From: Methylobrevis albus
GTDB taxonomy: Bacteria; Pseudomonadota; Alphaproteobacteria; Rhizobiales; Pleomorphomonadaceae
Direction of reading: 5' to 3'
Length of the DNA stretch: 64,000 bases
Assembly (NCBI RefSeq): GCF_015904235.1
Contig: NZ_JADZLT010000049.1
Span: forward strand, 372,001-436,000
The position numbers and the translations under genes were made by a program. Below are positions 56,115 through 64,000 of the stretch, piece by piece (the first letter of the stretch is position 1; every line of letters starts with the position of its first letter). The notes beneath the pieces were generated by a model. It was not told the DNA's origin. It made no database searches and was given only the letters and a program-made list of their open reading frames with translations.

Positions 56115-57598
56115 CACGGGGCGATGTCCGTGAGGCCGGGGCTGAGCCCGGCGAAGGGGGCGGGGGCGGCAGCGTCGCGCATCCTGCGGCTCAGCCGGTC
56201 GTAGCGCCAGACCAGCGTCACGCCGACGGCGCCGAGCCCGGCGACGAGGCCGCACCAGATGCCGGACGGCCCCATGTCGGTGAGGTAGGCGAGGCCGAGG
56301 CCGACGGGCAGGCCGACGCACCAGTAGGCGACCGCCACCACCAGCATGGCGAAGCGGTTGTCGCCAAGGCCGCGCAGCACCGCCATGCCGGTACCGTAGA
56401 AGCCGTCGACGAAGACGAACAGGCTGGCGAAAACGACGAAGTCGCGCGCGACGAGCACGGTTGCGGCGTTGGCGGGGGCGTCGACGTCGACGAAGAAGCC
56501 GATGAAGACGTCGGGGAAGAAGAACACCGCCGCGGCCGCCACCGTCATGAAGGCGACGCCGAGCGCCACGGCGACGAGGCCGGCGGTGCGGGCGTCGGCA
56601 TAGGCGCGGGCGCCGCGGCGATAGCTGATCCGGAGCGCGCCGGCGTCGCCGCAGGAGGCGGCGGTCGCGTAGGCGATGGTGCCGCAGTTGAGCGCGATCT
56701 GGTGCGCGGCGAGCGCCGGGGCGCCGAAAGTGCCGATCAGCAGGGTGATGGCGAGGAAGAACATGCCGTCGATCGCTTGCATGACGCCGATCGGATAGCC
56801 GATGCGCAGGATCGGCCCGATCCGGTCGAGGTGCAGCCGCGCGAAGGGGATCAGCTTGCGGGTGGCGGTGCCGTGCACGGCGGCGAGCATGGCGAGGGCG
56901 CCGATCCAGTTGGTCGCCGCCATCGCCATCGGCACGCCGAGCCAGCCCTGCGCCGGAATGATGCCGACGCCGTCCACCAGCATCATCGCGGTGACGACAT
57001 AGAGACCGAGGGTGAGCGGCGTCAGCGCATAGAGGATCGCGGCCTTGCCGAGCGCCGGCAGCACGGCGCGCATCAGGCCGAGCCGGATCAGGTTGGCGGG
57101 CTCGGCCCAGCGCATCACGTCGAGGCAGGCCTGCGTCTGCGCGACGATCTCCGGCGGCTGGCCGACGGCCGCGAGCAGGTGATGCGCCATGCTCATCCAG
57201 GTGAAGGAGACGAGGGAGAGCGCGAGCGACAGGTAGAGCCCGTTCCAGTAGAGCCCGGCGACGCCGCTCTGGTGGCGCGCGCCCTGCGCCTCCGAGATGA
57301 AGACGCCGACGCAGAGCAGGATGCCGGAGAGGATGTTGGTGCTGACGGCGACGCGCAGCGCGAGACCGCCGGCGGCGAGGGCGTCGGGGCTGAGCGCGCC
57401 GAACAGGATCAGCGTCGCCGTGCTGGTGGCGAGATAGGAGAGGTGCCCCATGCCGATCGGCCCGGCGAGGTGCAGCGTCTCGATGACGTGGCGGCCGATG
57501 CCGGTGCTCGGCCGGATGTGGCCGCCGTCGCCGGCGAGAGCGCCGAGATCCTCGGCATCGGCCCGGCCTGGGCCGCGGGAAAAATGAACTCGTCGCAT
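56114..57598 (-). CDS. MATE-family efflux transporter
   Basis: A ~494-residue membrane protein with about twelve helices in two similar halves: LAGPIGMGHLSYLATSTATL (first helix of family), VGVFISEAQGARHQSGVAGL, GAPALAAHQIALNCGTIAYA with the conserved GALRISYRRGARAYADARTA, and VFVDGFYGTGMAVLRGLGDN. The family exports drugs or organic cations using Na+ or H+. Start is not certain (ATG at 57596-57598, without good ribosome site). The stop overlaps the DMT start, so two exporters are coupled. Confidence 0.87.
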   Translation of the reverse strand: MRRVHFSRGPGRADAEDLGALAGDGGHIRPSTGIGRHVIETLHLAGPIGMGHLSYLATSTATLILFGALSPDALAAGGLALRVAVSTNILSGILLCVGVFISEAQGARHQSGVAGLYWNGLYLSLALSLVSFTWMSMAHHLLAAVGQPPEIVAQTQACLDVMRWAEPANLIRLGLMRAVLPALGKAAILYALTPLTLGLYVVTAMMLVDGVGIIPAQGWLGVPMAMAATNWIGALAMLAAVHGTATRKLIPFARLHLDRIGPILRIGYPIGVMQAIDGMFFLAITLLIGTFGAPALAAHQIALNCGTIAYATAASCGDAGALRISYRRGARAYADARTAGLVAVALGVAFMTVAAAAVFFFPDVFIGFFVDVDAPANAATVLVARDFVVFASLFVFVDGFYGTGMAVLRGLGDNRFAMLVVAVAYWCVGLPVGLGLAYLTDMGPSGIWCGLVAGLGAVGVTLVWRYDRLSRRMRDAAAPAPFAGLSPGLTDIAP

Positions 57599-57854
57599 CG
57601 TCGTCGACCAAAACGATCCCTGCAGGTGCGCGCGGCGCACCCGCGAGGCGGGATCGGCCTTCCCTGAACATGAGTTGGACTGTGGAGGCGGCGCGGCCAG
57701 GAGCGGCCGCCGCGGCGTCAGCTCATCCGACACCTCTTTGCGGCCCGGGCTGGCGCTGTCCGGCGCTGTCCGGCGTCGGGCGGGTGGTCGGCGGTGCGGC
57801 GCGGCGGCAGCATCTTCTTCCTCCTTCGGGGGCGCCGGACCGGCGCTGCGGGCG
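57599..57854 (-). other. 256-base gap between MATE and ABC ATPase genes
   Basis: GC-rich, with tandem GCGCTGTCCG units near 57751-57773. On the minus strand GGAGGAAGAAG stands before an ATG at 57811-57813 that opens a 31-codon frame ending at 57718; it is the strongest ribosome-binding site in the region but the peptide is Arg/Pro-rich and unfamiliar. Confidence 0.35.
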
Positions 57855-59675
57855 TCATGCGGCACCGAGGCGCGGGATCGCGGCGATCAGCTCGCGGGTG
57901 TAGGCGGACTGGGGATCGGCGAAGAGCGCGTCGCTCGCGGCCTGCTCGACCACCATGCCGTCCTTCATCACGATGATGCGGTCGGCCATGGTGCGCACGA
58001 GGGCGAGGTCGTGGCTGACGAGGATCACCGCCGCCCCGGTTTCTGCCGAGAGGTCTGCGATCATCTGCAGCACGGTCGCCTGCACCGAGACGTCGAGCGC
58101 CGAGGTGACCTCGTCGCAGAGCAGCAGTTGCGGCCTTGCGAGGAAGGCGCGGGCGATCGCCACGCGCTGGCGCTGGCCGCCGGAGAGGTGGTGCGGCATG
58201 CGGTCGGCGACGCTGGCCGGCAGGCGGACCCGGTCGAGGATCGCGAGGATCATCGCCTCGCGCTCGCGCGCGCCGAGCTCGCCGCGAAACAGCACCAGCG
58301 GCCGCATCAGGATCTGCCGGATGCTGTGGCGCGGATTGAGCGAGGCGTCCGGGTTCTGGAAGACGAGCTGGATCGTGCGGCAGAGCTCGCGCGGCCGTGC
58401 CAGCGCGAGGCTGTCGAGCCGGATGTTGCCGAAGCGCATGTAGCCTTCGGTCGGCAGCACCAGGCCGGAGATCATCTTGAGGATCGACGACTTGCCGCTG
58501 CCGCTCTCGCCGACGATACCGAGCCACTCGCCGGCGGCGAGCTTGAACGAGACGTCGTCGACCGACGGGCGCGGCGCGTTGCGATAGTGCAGCCGCACCT
58601 GGTCGACGATCAGCAGGGTTTCGGTGCCGGCGTCGCGGGCGTGGGCGAACGCCACCGGTTCCGGCGAGACCGTGCTGAGCTCGTCCGCCCGCAGGCAGCG
58701 CACGACGCCGCCGTGCGCTGCGGCGGCCGGGGCCGGATGCACCGTGTGACAGGCGTCCGCGGCATATGGGCAGCGCGGCGCGAAGGCGCAGTGGTCGAGC
58801 ACGGCGGTCGGCGGCGGAATGCCGGGGATGCCGGGCACGAGGCGCGGGTCGTCGATGCGCGGGCTGAGGCCGAGCAGGATCTTGGTATAGGGGTGGCGCG
58901 GCGCCGCGATCACCGCCCGCGTCGGCCCTTCCTCGACGATCTCGCCGGCGTACATCACCGCAAGGCGGTCGGTGAGGTTGGCGAGCAGGGCGAGGTCGTG
59001 GCTGACGTAGAGCACCGCGATCCGCATGCGGTCGGCGATGTCGCGCAGCAGCGCCGAGATGCGCGCCTGGGTCGTCACGTCGAGGCCGGTGGTCGGCTCG
59101 TCGAGGATCAGGATCTCCGGATCGCAGCAGAGCGCGATGGCGAGCGCGATGCGCTGCTGCTGGCCGCCGCTGAACTGGAACGGATAGCGCTTCAGCGCCG
59201 CCTGCGGGTTCGGGATGCCCACCATCTCGAACAGCTCGACCTGGCGCTGCGCGAGGGCGGCGCCCTTCAGGCCGCGGTGGCGGCGCAGCGGCTGGGCGAG
59301 CTGGCGCCCGACGCGCATCGACGGGTTGAGCGCCAGCGAGGCGCTCTGCGACACGTAGGAGATCCGGTTGCCCCAGAGACGGCGGCGCGCATCGGGGGCA
59401 AGGCCGAGCAGGTCGAGACCGGAGAGCACCGAGGCGCCGCTCACCTCCTCGCCGCCGCGCCGGAAGCCGATCGCCGCCTTGGCGGTCGTCGACTTGCCGC
59501 AGCCGGATTCGCCGGCAAGCCCGAGGATGCGGCCGGGCTCCAGCGTCAGCGTCACGTTCCAGACGGTCGGCCCGTCGCGCCCCGGTCCGGGATGGCGGAC
59601 GGTGATGTCGCGCAGCTCGAGGCGCCCGCCCGCGGGCTCGCCGCCGATCGCAAGCTCGTCATGGTCGCGCAGCAT
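57855..59675 (-). CDS. Double-domain ABC ATPase of a peptide-type importer (DppD-DppF fusion)
   Basis: A 606-residue protein with two complete ATPase modules. First: Walker A GESGCGKST (~residue 55), signature FSGGQQQRIALAIAL, Walker B ILILDEPTTGLDV, followed by the oligopeptide-type cysteine motif CAFAPRCPYAADAC near residue 297. Second: GESGSGKSS (~390), [15 protein letters not shown] and LLLCDEVTSALDV. Such fused ATPases power the Dpp/Opp/Gsi-type importers of the alphaproteobacteria. It follows the two permease genes in the same operon and is the probable engine for the binding protein at 51940-53511. Confidence 0.92.
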   Translation of the reverse strand: MLRDHDELAIGGEPAGGRLELRDITVRHPGPGRDGPTVWNVTLTLEPGRILGLAGESGCGKSTTAKAAIGFRRGGEEVSGASVLSGLDLLGLAPDARRRLWGNRISYVSQSASLALNPSMRVGRQLAQPLRRHRGLKGAALAQRQVELFEMVGIPNPQAALKRYPFQFSGGQQQRIALAIALCCDPEILILDEPTTGLDVTTQARISALLRDIADRMRIAVLYVSHDLALLANLTDRLAVMYAGEIVEEGPTRAVIAAPRHPYTKILLGLSPRIDDPRLVPGIPGIPPPTAVLDHCAFAPRCPYAADACHTVHPAPAAAAHGGVVRCLRADELSTVSPEPVAFAHARDAGTETLLIVDQVRLHYRNAPRPSVDDVSFKLAAGEWLGIVGESGSGKSSILKMISGLVLPTEGYMRFGNIRLDSLALARPRELCRTIQLVFQNPDASLNPRHSIRQILMRPLVLFRGELGAREREAMILAILDRVRLPASVADRMPHHLSGGQRQRVAIARAFLARPQLLLCDEVTSALDVSVQATVLQMIADLSAETGAAVILVSHDLALVRTMADRIIVMKDGMVVEQAASDALFADPQSAYTRELIAAIPRLGAA

Positions 59676-59678
59676 GAT

Positions 59679-60575
59679 TCAGCGCCTCCCGTTGCCCTGG
59701 CTGGTGACGTGGCGGACGAGGGCGTCCGACGCGAGGTTGAGGCCGATCGAGAGGGCGGCGATCGCCATCGCCGGCAGGATGGTGATCAGCGGCGCCTTCT
59801 GCAGCGACGAGCGCGACTCCTGGATCATCAGCCCCCAGTCGGCTTCCGGCGGCTGCACGCCGAGGCCGAGGAAGCTCAGCGTCGACAGCGCGATGATCCC
59901 CCAGGTGATGCGCAGGGCGAAGTCGGCGGCGACCGGGCCGAGCACGTTGGGCAGGATCTCGCGCACCACCACCGACAGCGTCGCCTCGCCGCGCGCCTGG
60001 GCGGCCTGCACGTAGTCGGCGCGGATCTCGCCGAGCACGGCGCCGCGCACCACGCGGCTGGCGCCCGGCATGTTGGTGATGGCGATGGCGACGATCAGCA
60101 CGCCGGTGGTCGGTCCGAAGGCGGCGACGAGCAGCAGGATCTTCAGGAGCGCCGGCAGGCTCATCATCAGTTCGAAGAAGCGGCAGACGACGAGGTCGAC
60201 CGCGCCGCCGCGGTAGGTGGCGACGAGGCTGAGCAGGCCGGCGGTGGCATAGGTGAGGATCACCGCCATCAGCGGGATGGCGAGGATGCTGCGCCCGCCC
60301 CAGAGGAAGCGGCTGAAGACGTCGCGGCCGAGGTGGTCGGCGCCGAGCAGGTGCTCGAAGCTCGGCGGCTGGTTGGCGGGGGCGAGGTTGATCGCGGTCG
60401 GCGAATAGGGCGCGGCGAGCGGACCGAAGACGATCAGCAGCAGCATGGCGACGGTGAGGCCGACGCCGACGCGGCCGTCGGGCGCCGCCATCAGCCCGCG
60501 CCAGAGCGCGGGGCGGCCGGGGCCCGGCGCCTCCCCGGGGGCTTCCCCCGGCTGCTGCAGGACGGCGATCGACAT
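59679..60575 (-). CDS. Peptide-type ABC importer permease (DppC type)
   Basis: A 298-residue permease. DppC features are the N-terminal cytoplasmic leader, then the family text FEHLLGADHLGRDVFSRFLW and EAA loop YVQAAQARGEATLSVVVREI, with about six helices. GAGGAGG stands 8 bases before the ATG. It ends 3 bases before the ATPase gene. Confidence 0.91.
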   Translation of the reverse strand: MSIAVLQQPGEAPGEAPGPGRPALWRGLMAAPDGRVGVGLTVAMLLLIVFGPLAAPYSPTAINLAPANQPPSFEHLLGADHLGRDVFSRFLWGGRSILAIPLMAVILTYATAGLLSLVATYRGGAVDLVVCRFFELMMSLPALLKILLLVAAFGPTTGVLIVAIAITNMPGASRVVRGAVLGEIRADYVQAAQARGEATLSVVVREILPNVLGPVAADFALRITWGIIALSTLSFLGLGVQPPEADWGLMIQESRSSLQKAPLITILPAMAIAALSIGLNLASDALVRHVTSQGNGRR

Positions 60576-60645
60576 CGATCTTCCTCCTCAAGGCTGGCGC
60601 CGAACCGCGGCGTGACCGGACGAACTTTCTGACGACGCCGCCGCC

Positions 60646-61614
60646 TCAGCGGCCGGCAAGGCGCAGGCGCGGGTTGAGCCAGAGCATGACGAGATCGACG
60701 ACGACGTTGATCGCGACGATCACGAGGGCGAACAGCATGACGATGGCCTGGGTGGTGAAGAGGTCGCCCGAGCCGATCGAGGCGACGAGCAGGGCGCCGA
60801 GGCCGGGAAAGCCGAACAGGTAGTCGACCACCACCACGCCGGAGACGGCGTAAACGAGGTTGATGCCGATGACGCTGACGAGGGGCAGGGCGGCGTTGCG
60901 GAAGGCGTGGTCCCAGTTGACCTGGCGCTCGCTGAGACCGCGCAGCCGGGCGGCGTCGACATAGTCGGACGCAAAGGCCTCCATGGTCGCGGCGCGGGCG
61001 ACGCGGGCGATGTGTGGCATCAGCAGCAGCGCGATGGTGGCGGCCGGCAGCACGAAGGTGACGGCGCGCGCCCAGACGTCGCCGAAGGAGAAGGCCATGC
61101 CGGCCTGGGTCGGGAACCAGCCGAGCCAGACGACGAAGACGAGGTAGAGCGCGATGCCGATCAGGAATTCTGGCATCGACGCCAGCACGAGCAAACCGGT
61201 GACGAGGCGGAAGTCGGTCTTGGAGCCGATACGCCGGGCGAGGAAGACGCCGATGGCGATGCCGGCGGTGACGCCGACCAGCGAGCCCAGTGCCGCGAGC
61301 AGCAGGCTGCGGCCGAGCCGGGTGACGACGTCGGCCGACACCGGCCGGCCGGTGACGATCGACTTGCCGAAATCGCCGCGCACGAAATCGGCCATCCAGC
61401 CGGCGTAGCGCGCGAGCACCGGACGGTCGAGCTCATGGCGCGCGACGAACTCGGCGATCTGCGGCGCCGAAACCTCGCGGCCGAGCACGCTGCGGGCGAT
61501 ATCCTCGGGCGCCTTGACGTTCATCAGCAGGAAGGTGACGGCGGAGATCAGCGCGAGCGTCAGGAGGTTCGCCCCGAGCCGCATCCCGACCTGTTGCAGC
61601 AGCCGCCAGTTCAA
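60646..61614 (-). CDS. Peptide-type ABC importer permease (DppB type)
   Basis: A 322-residue permease: N-terminal helix LGANLLTLALISAVTFLLMN, the periplasmic segment with LDRPVLARYAGWMADFVRGD (DppB hallmark), EAA loop YVDAARLRGLSERQVNWDHA, and FGFPGLGALLVASIGSGDLF. A TTG start at 61612-61614 is preferred: GGAGG lies 8 bases upstream, and the next ATG (61584) lacks a ribosome site. It opens the permease-ATPase operon. Confidence 0.9.
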   Translation of the reverse strand: MNWRLLQQVGMRLGANLLTLALISAVTFLLMNVKAPEDIARSVLGREVSAPQIAEFVARHELDRPVLARYAGWMADFVRGDFGKSIVTGRPVSADVVTRLGRSLLLAALGSLVGVTAGIAIGVFLARRIGSKTDFRLVTGLLVLASMPEFLIGIALYLVFVVWLGWFPTQAGMAFSFGDVWARAVTFVLPAATIALLLMPHIARVARAATMEAFASDYVDAARLRGLSERQVNWDHAFRNAALPLVSVIGINLVYAVSGVVVVDYLFGFPGLGALLVASIGSGDLFTTQAIVMLFALVIVAINVVVDLVMLWLNPRLRLAGR

Positions 61615-61900
61615 TATCGTGGCCTCCGCGAGAGCCCCCGACCGTCCTCACGACGGCGGTCCCGCAGGCGGCCGGCCCCGCCGCCCGATGGCGTGACGGT
61701 CCGGCGAGTTGCCCCGGGGGGACAGCTCGAACGATAGGTCCGGCACCGGGGCCGGACCATCGACAAAGGGGAATGCTGGTTTCGGTCGCCGCCGAGACTT
61801 CGCTGCCTCAGCCGTTGGCGCGGCGACGTTTTTGGCGCCAGCGGGGGTGGGGGCGGCGGGCGGGTTGGGGGCTTTGACGAGGCCTCACCCGGCGGACAGT

Positions 61901-61941
61901 CCCCCCCCCTCCCTGACCCTCCCCCTCGAGGGGGGAGGGGA
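61901..61941 (+). repeat. Intergenic repeat, family D, copy 3
   Basis: CCCCCCCCCTCCCTGACCCT then CCCCCTCGAGGGGGGAGGGG A; nearly identical to copy 1 at 25810-25849, 36 kb away. Confidence 0.87.
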
Positions 61942-62004
61942 CGGGTAGTCAGAGTGTCGGGTGTCTTGCTGCGGGCTCGGAGTTCATTTGCACGACGCCA
62001 TCAA

Positions 62005-62043
62005 TCCCCTCCCCCCTCGAGGGGGAGGGTCAGGGAGGGGGGG
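62005..62043 (-). repeat. Intergenic repeat, family D, copy 4 (inverted)
   Basis: TCCCCTCCCCCCTCGAGGGG then GAGGGTCAGGGAGGGGGGG; faces copy 3, 63 bases away, and ends about 60 bases beyond the L,D-transpeptidase stop. Confidence 0.87.
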
Positions 62044-62102
62044 ACTATCCGCGATTTCTGAGTAGCCGGCCTAAACAGCCCGGCCCGACCCCGAACCCCG
62101 CC

Positions 62103-63152
62103 CTACTCGCTCGCCCCCGCCGTCAGCGCCGACAGCGCGGAGAAGGACTTCGCCTGGTAGGGGTCGCTCAGCGCCGCGTCGGGGCGGCTGACGGGGGCGC
62201 GTTCCGAGGTCATCTTGGCGAGTCGGTCGGGGCCGGAGCGGCGCAGCACTTCGCGGAAGCTCTCGTGCATGCCGCCGTCGACGTAGGACATCGTCGGCAG
62301 CACGGGATAGGCGGCGCGGACCATCGCCGCGTCGGCGGCGTCCTTCGCCTGCTTGGCGGCGACGGCGGCGACGAGGGCCGGATCGGTCTCGATCGGCGGG
62401 CAGTCGGCGAGCGGGTCCGCGTCGGCGACGTTCGCCGCGTTGAAGACGTAGCGGCGACCGCAGTATCCGACGCGCGGCGGCACCTTCGTCAGGTCGAAGG
62501 CGTCGCTGCCGTCCTTCAGGGTGCGCCAGAACGGCATGTTGGGGTCGTCGCGGTGCAGGGCGAGATTGGCCGGCGTCATGCGGAACGGCAGCGCCTGGAC
62601 CTGGAACGCCGGCTGGCCGCTGCGGAAGGCTTCGCGGGCGACGGCATAGATCTCGAAGGCCGCCTCGTCGGTGACGGCGTAGCAGCCCGACGACGAGCAG
62701 GCGCCGTGGATCATCAGCGCGCCGCCGGTGTAGCCGAGCGCGCTTTCCAGCCGGTTCGGGAAGCCGAGGTTGAAGGAGAGGTAATAGCGGCTGTCCGGAT
62801 TCATCTGGCTGTAGGCGACGTGGTAGAAGCCTTCCGGCGCCTGCCGGTCGCCCTCCACCGTCTTCGGCCCGAGCCGGCCCGACCAGCGGCAGATCGGGTA
62901 GGTCTTCAAGAGCGCGAAGCGGCCGGTGCGATCCTGCTTCCAGAGCTCGAGCTCGCTCTCCTGCTTGAACAGCCGGATCATGATGGGCGAGGTGCGCTCC
63001 ATGTTCTTGTCGCGCATCGCCTTGACGAGGCTCGACGGGATCGGCTGGATCGAGCGCTCCGACTGCGGCAGGTCATAGTCGAGGGCCGCGCAGGAGGCCA
63101 TGACCAGGGCGAGCAGAACGGCCGCGAAGACGCGTAGGGAAAAGATCGGCAA
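62103..63152 (-). CDS. YafK-type L,D-transpeptidase lipoprotein
   Basis: A 349-residue cell-envelope protein. The N-terminus MPIFSLRVFAAVLLALVMAS then Cys21 is a lipoprotein signal. The YkuD/L,D-transpeptidase domain spans about residues 55-205, with the catalytic pattern MIHGACSSSGCYAVTDEA (His, Ser-Ser-Gly-Cys). The YafK branch (E. coli DpaA) removes Braun's lipoprotein or meso-DAP crosslinks rather than making them, so an amidase-like role is possible. The C-terminal 140 residues are a hydrophilic extension. TTG start at 63150-63152 with GAGGGGGG upstream. Confidence 0.87.
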   Translation of the reverse strand: MPIFSLRVFAAVLLALVMASCAALDYDLPQSERSIQPIPSSLVKAMRDKNMERTSPIMIRLFKQESELELWKQDRTGRFALLKTYPICRWSGRLGPKTVEGDRQAPEGFYHVAYSQMNPDSRYYLSFNLGFPNRLESALGYTGGALMIHGACSSSGCYAVTDEAAFEIYAVAREAFRSGQPAFQVQALPFRMTPANLALHRDDPNMPFWRTLKDGSDAFDLTKVPPRVGYCGRRYVFNAANVADADPLADCPPIETDPALVAAVAAKQAKDAADAAMVRAAYPVLPTMSYVDGGMHESFREVLRRSGPDRLAKMTSERAPVSRPDAALSDPYQAKSFSALSALTAGASE

Positions 63153-63290
63153 GCTGGAACCCCCCTCTCGATCGTCTCCGGATACGGTTAAAATTGGCCG
63201 CTTTCATGGCGCGGAGCGTGTGAAATTTCTGCCTCAACACCCTGAATTTTAGCAATTTTTTAAGGTTCGCGGAGGGCGGTGCCAAGCCCC

Positions 63291-64000
63291 TCACGCGCCG
63301 CCCTTCCAGCGCAGCAGCCGCATGGCGTTCGCGGTCACCAGCACGGTGGCACCGGTATCGGCGAGGATCGCGGGCCAGAGGCCGGTGACGCCGGCGAGGG
63401 TGGTGACGAGAAACACCGCCTTCAGCCCGAGCGCAACCGCGATGTTGACGCGGATGTTGGCCATCGTCGCCCGCGACAGCGCCACCATGTCGGCGATGTC
63501 CGTCACCCGGCCGTGCAGCACCGCGGCGTCGGCGGTCTCCAGCGCGACGTCGCTGCCGCCGCCGATGGCGATGCCGATGTCGGCGGCCGCGAGCGCCGGG
63601 GCGTCGTTGATGCCGTCGCCGACCTTGCCGACCCGGGCGCCGCCGGCCTGCAGGTCGCGGACGATGCGCTGCTTGTCGGCGGGGAGCAGCTCGGCCTTCA
63701 CCTCGATGCCGAGCTCGGCGGCGACGGCGGCCGCCGTGCGCCGGTTGTCGCCGGTCAGCATCAGCGGGCGCAGGCCGGCGGCTTTCAGCGCGGCGATGCC
63801 GCGGCGGGCGTCGGGCTTCAACTCGTCGCGCAGGGCGAGGAAGCCGAACGGCCGGCCGTCCCGGACGAGGACCGCGACCGAGTGGCCGGCCGCGGCGCTG
63901 GCGGCGACGGCGGCCGCCTCGGCGTCGCCGAGCCCCGGATCGGCGGCGACGGCCGCGGCGGAGCCGAGGAACACCGGCACGCCGGCGACGACGCCGGCGA
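63291..64000 (-). CDS. Heavy-metal P1B-type ATPase (ZntA/CadA type), C-terminal part
   Basis: The last 236 codons of a P-type ATPase; the gene begins outside the window. Visible parts are the nucleotide-binding domain end, VFLGSAAAVAADPGLGDAEA, the hinge [59 protein letters not shown], and two final helices ending in DTGATVLVTANAMRLLRWKG. The Asp in that last helix is the Zn/Cd-specific residue, so this is a zinc/cadmium/lead exporter and not a copper pump like the one at 27184-29511. Confidence 0.9.
   Translation of the reverse strand, partial: AGVVAGVPVFLGSAAAVAADPGLGDAEAAAVAASAAAGHSVAVLVRDGRPFGFLALRDELKPDARRGIAALKAAGLRPLMLTGDNRRTAAAVAAELGIEVKAELLPADKQRIVRDLQAGGARVGKVGDGINDAPALAAADIGIAIGGGSDVALETADAAVLHGRVTDIADMVALSRATMANIRVNIAVALGLKAVFLVTTLAGVTGLWPAILADTGATVLVTANAMRLLRWKGGA

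Larger units (their letters stand above)
61615..62102. other. 488-base gap with repeat pair D
   Basis: Between the DppB-type gene and the L,D-transpeptidase gene. The first half (61615-61860) may hold the importer operon's promoter; no clean hexamers are seen. The second half is largely the two family D repeats and the 60 bases between them. Open frames in it are repeat-derived. Confidence 0.5.

Noticed and set aside
57675..60632. 985-residue plus-strand ORF opposite the ABC ATPase and permease
   Set aside because: Antisense shadow; the minus-strand genes have complete ABC motifs.

Overview
The window is very GC-rich and gene-dense, and looks like a chromosomal segment of an alphaproteobacterium, most likely Hyphomicrobiales (Rhizobiales). 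This rests on the overall base composition, the block ubiH / tesB / amtB / glnK / aminotransferase / ftsK / lolA, a gene for (2S)-methylsuccinyl-CoA dehydrogenase (ethylmalonyl-CoA pathway), an HWE-type histidine kinase, and GC-rich palindromic intergenic repeats of the kind found in that order. I see no rRNA operon, insertion sequence, prophage or CRISPR array. One tRNA gene, tRNA-Ala(CGC), is present.

Layout. 1-12.0 kb is core: an exported protein of unknown function (cut by the window edge), a UbiH-family hydroxylase, TesB, AmtB with a sigma-54-like promoter, GlnK followed by a strong terminator, a class I/II aminotransferase with a small coupled acidic protein, FtsK and LolA. 12.3-17.2 kb holds leuB, an aldehyde dehydrogenase, a MarR regulator and two coupled flavodoxin-fold NAD(P)H oxidoreductases, with two sets of inverted-pair repeats. 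17.4-26.8 kb is a catabolic cluster built around a divergent promoter. One arm encodes an NMT1-type ABC importer, a cytosine-deaminase-like amidohydrolase and an FAD oxidoreductase. The other arm encodes a Rid-family protein, an Uma2-family nuclease-fold protein, an 8-oxoguanine-deaminase-like enzyme and a creatininase-family hydrolase. 27-40 kb is mixed: a copper P-type ATPase, a large AsmA-type protein, a transglutaminase, Mcd, a BrkB/YihY membrane protein, DUF167 and YggT proteins, the tRNA, and a divergent response regulator / HWE kinase pair.

40.2-61.6 kb is the most interesting part: almost 21 kb of minus-strand genes for uptake and flavin-dependent oxygenation of an unknown substrate. 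It contains a polar-amino-acid ABC importer with two tandem near-duplicate binding proteins, three NtaA/SnaA/DszA-type monooxygenases, one MsnO8/YtmO-type luciferase-like monooxygenase, two flavin reductases, a RibB enzyme for making flavin, and a Tat-exported peptide-type binding protein. A divergent LysR regulator, two exporters (DMT and MATE) and the permeases and double ATPase of a peptide-type importer follow. The gene content resembles the Bacillus subtilis ytm (sna/tcy/cmo/rib) sulfur-compound salvage operon, which also pairs two binding proteins, a YtmO-type and an NtaA-type monooxygenase, a riboflavin enzyme and a LysR regulator. I propose that this region salvages a small organosulfur or amino-acid-like compound by FMNH2-dependent oxygenation; the substrate cannot be read from the sequence.

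62-64 kb carries a YafK-type L,D-transpeptidase lipoprotein and the C-terminal part of a Zn/Cd-type P-type ATPase that runs off the window.
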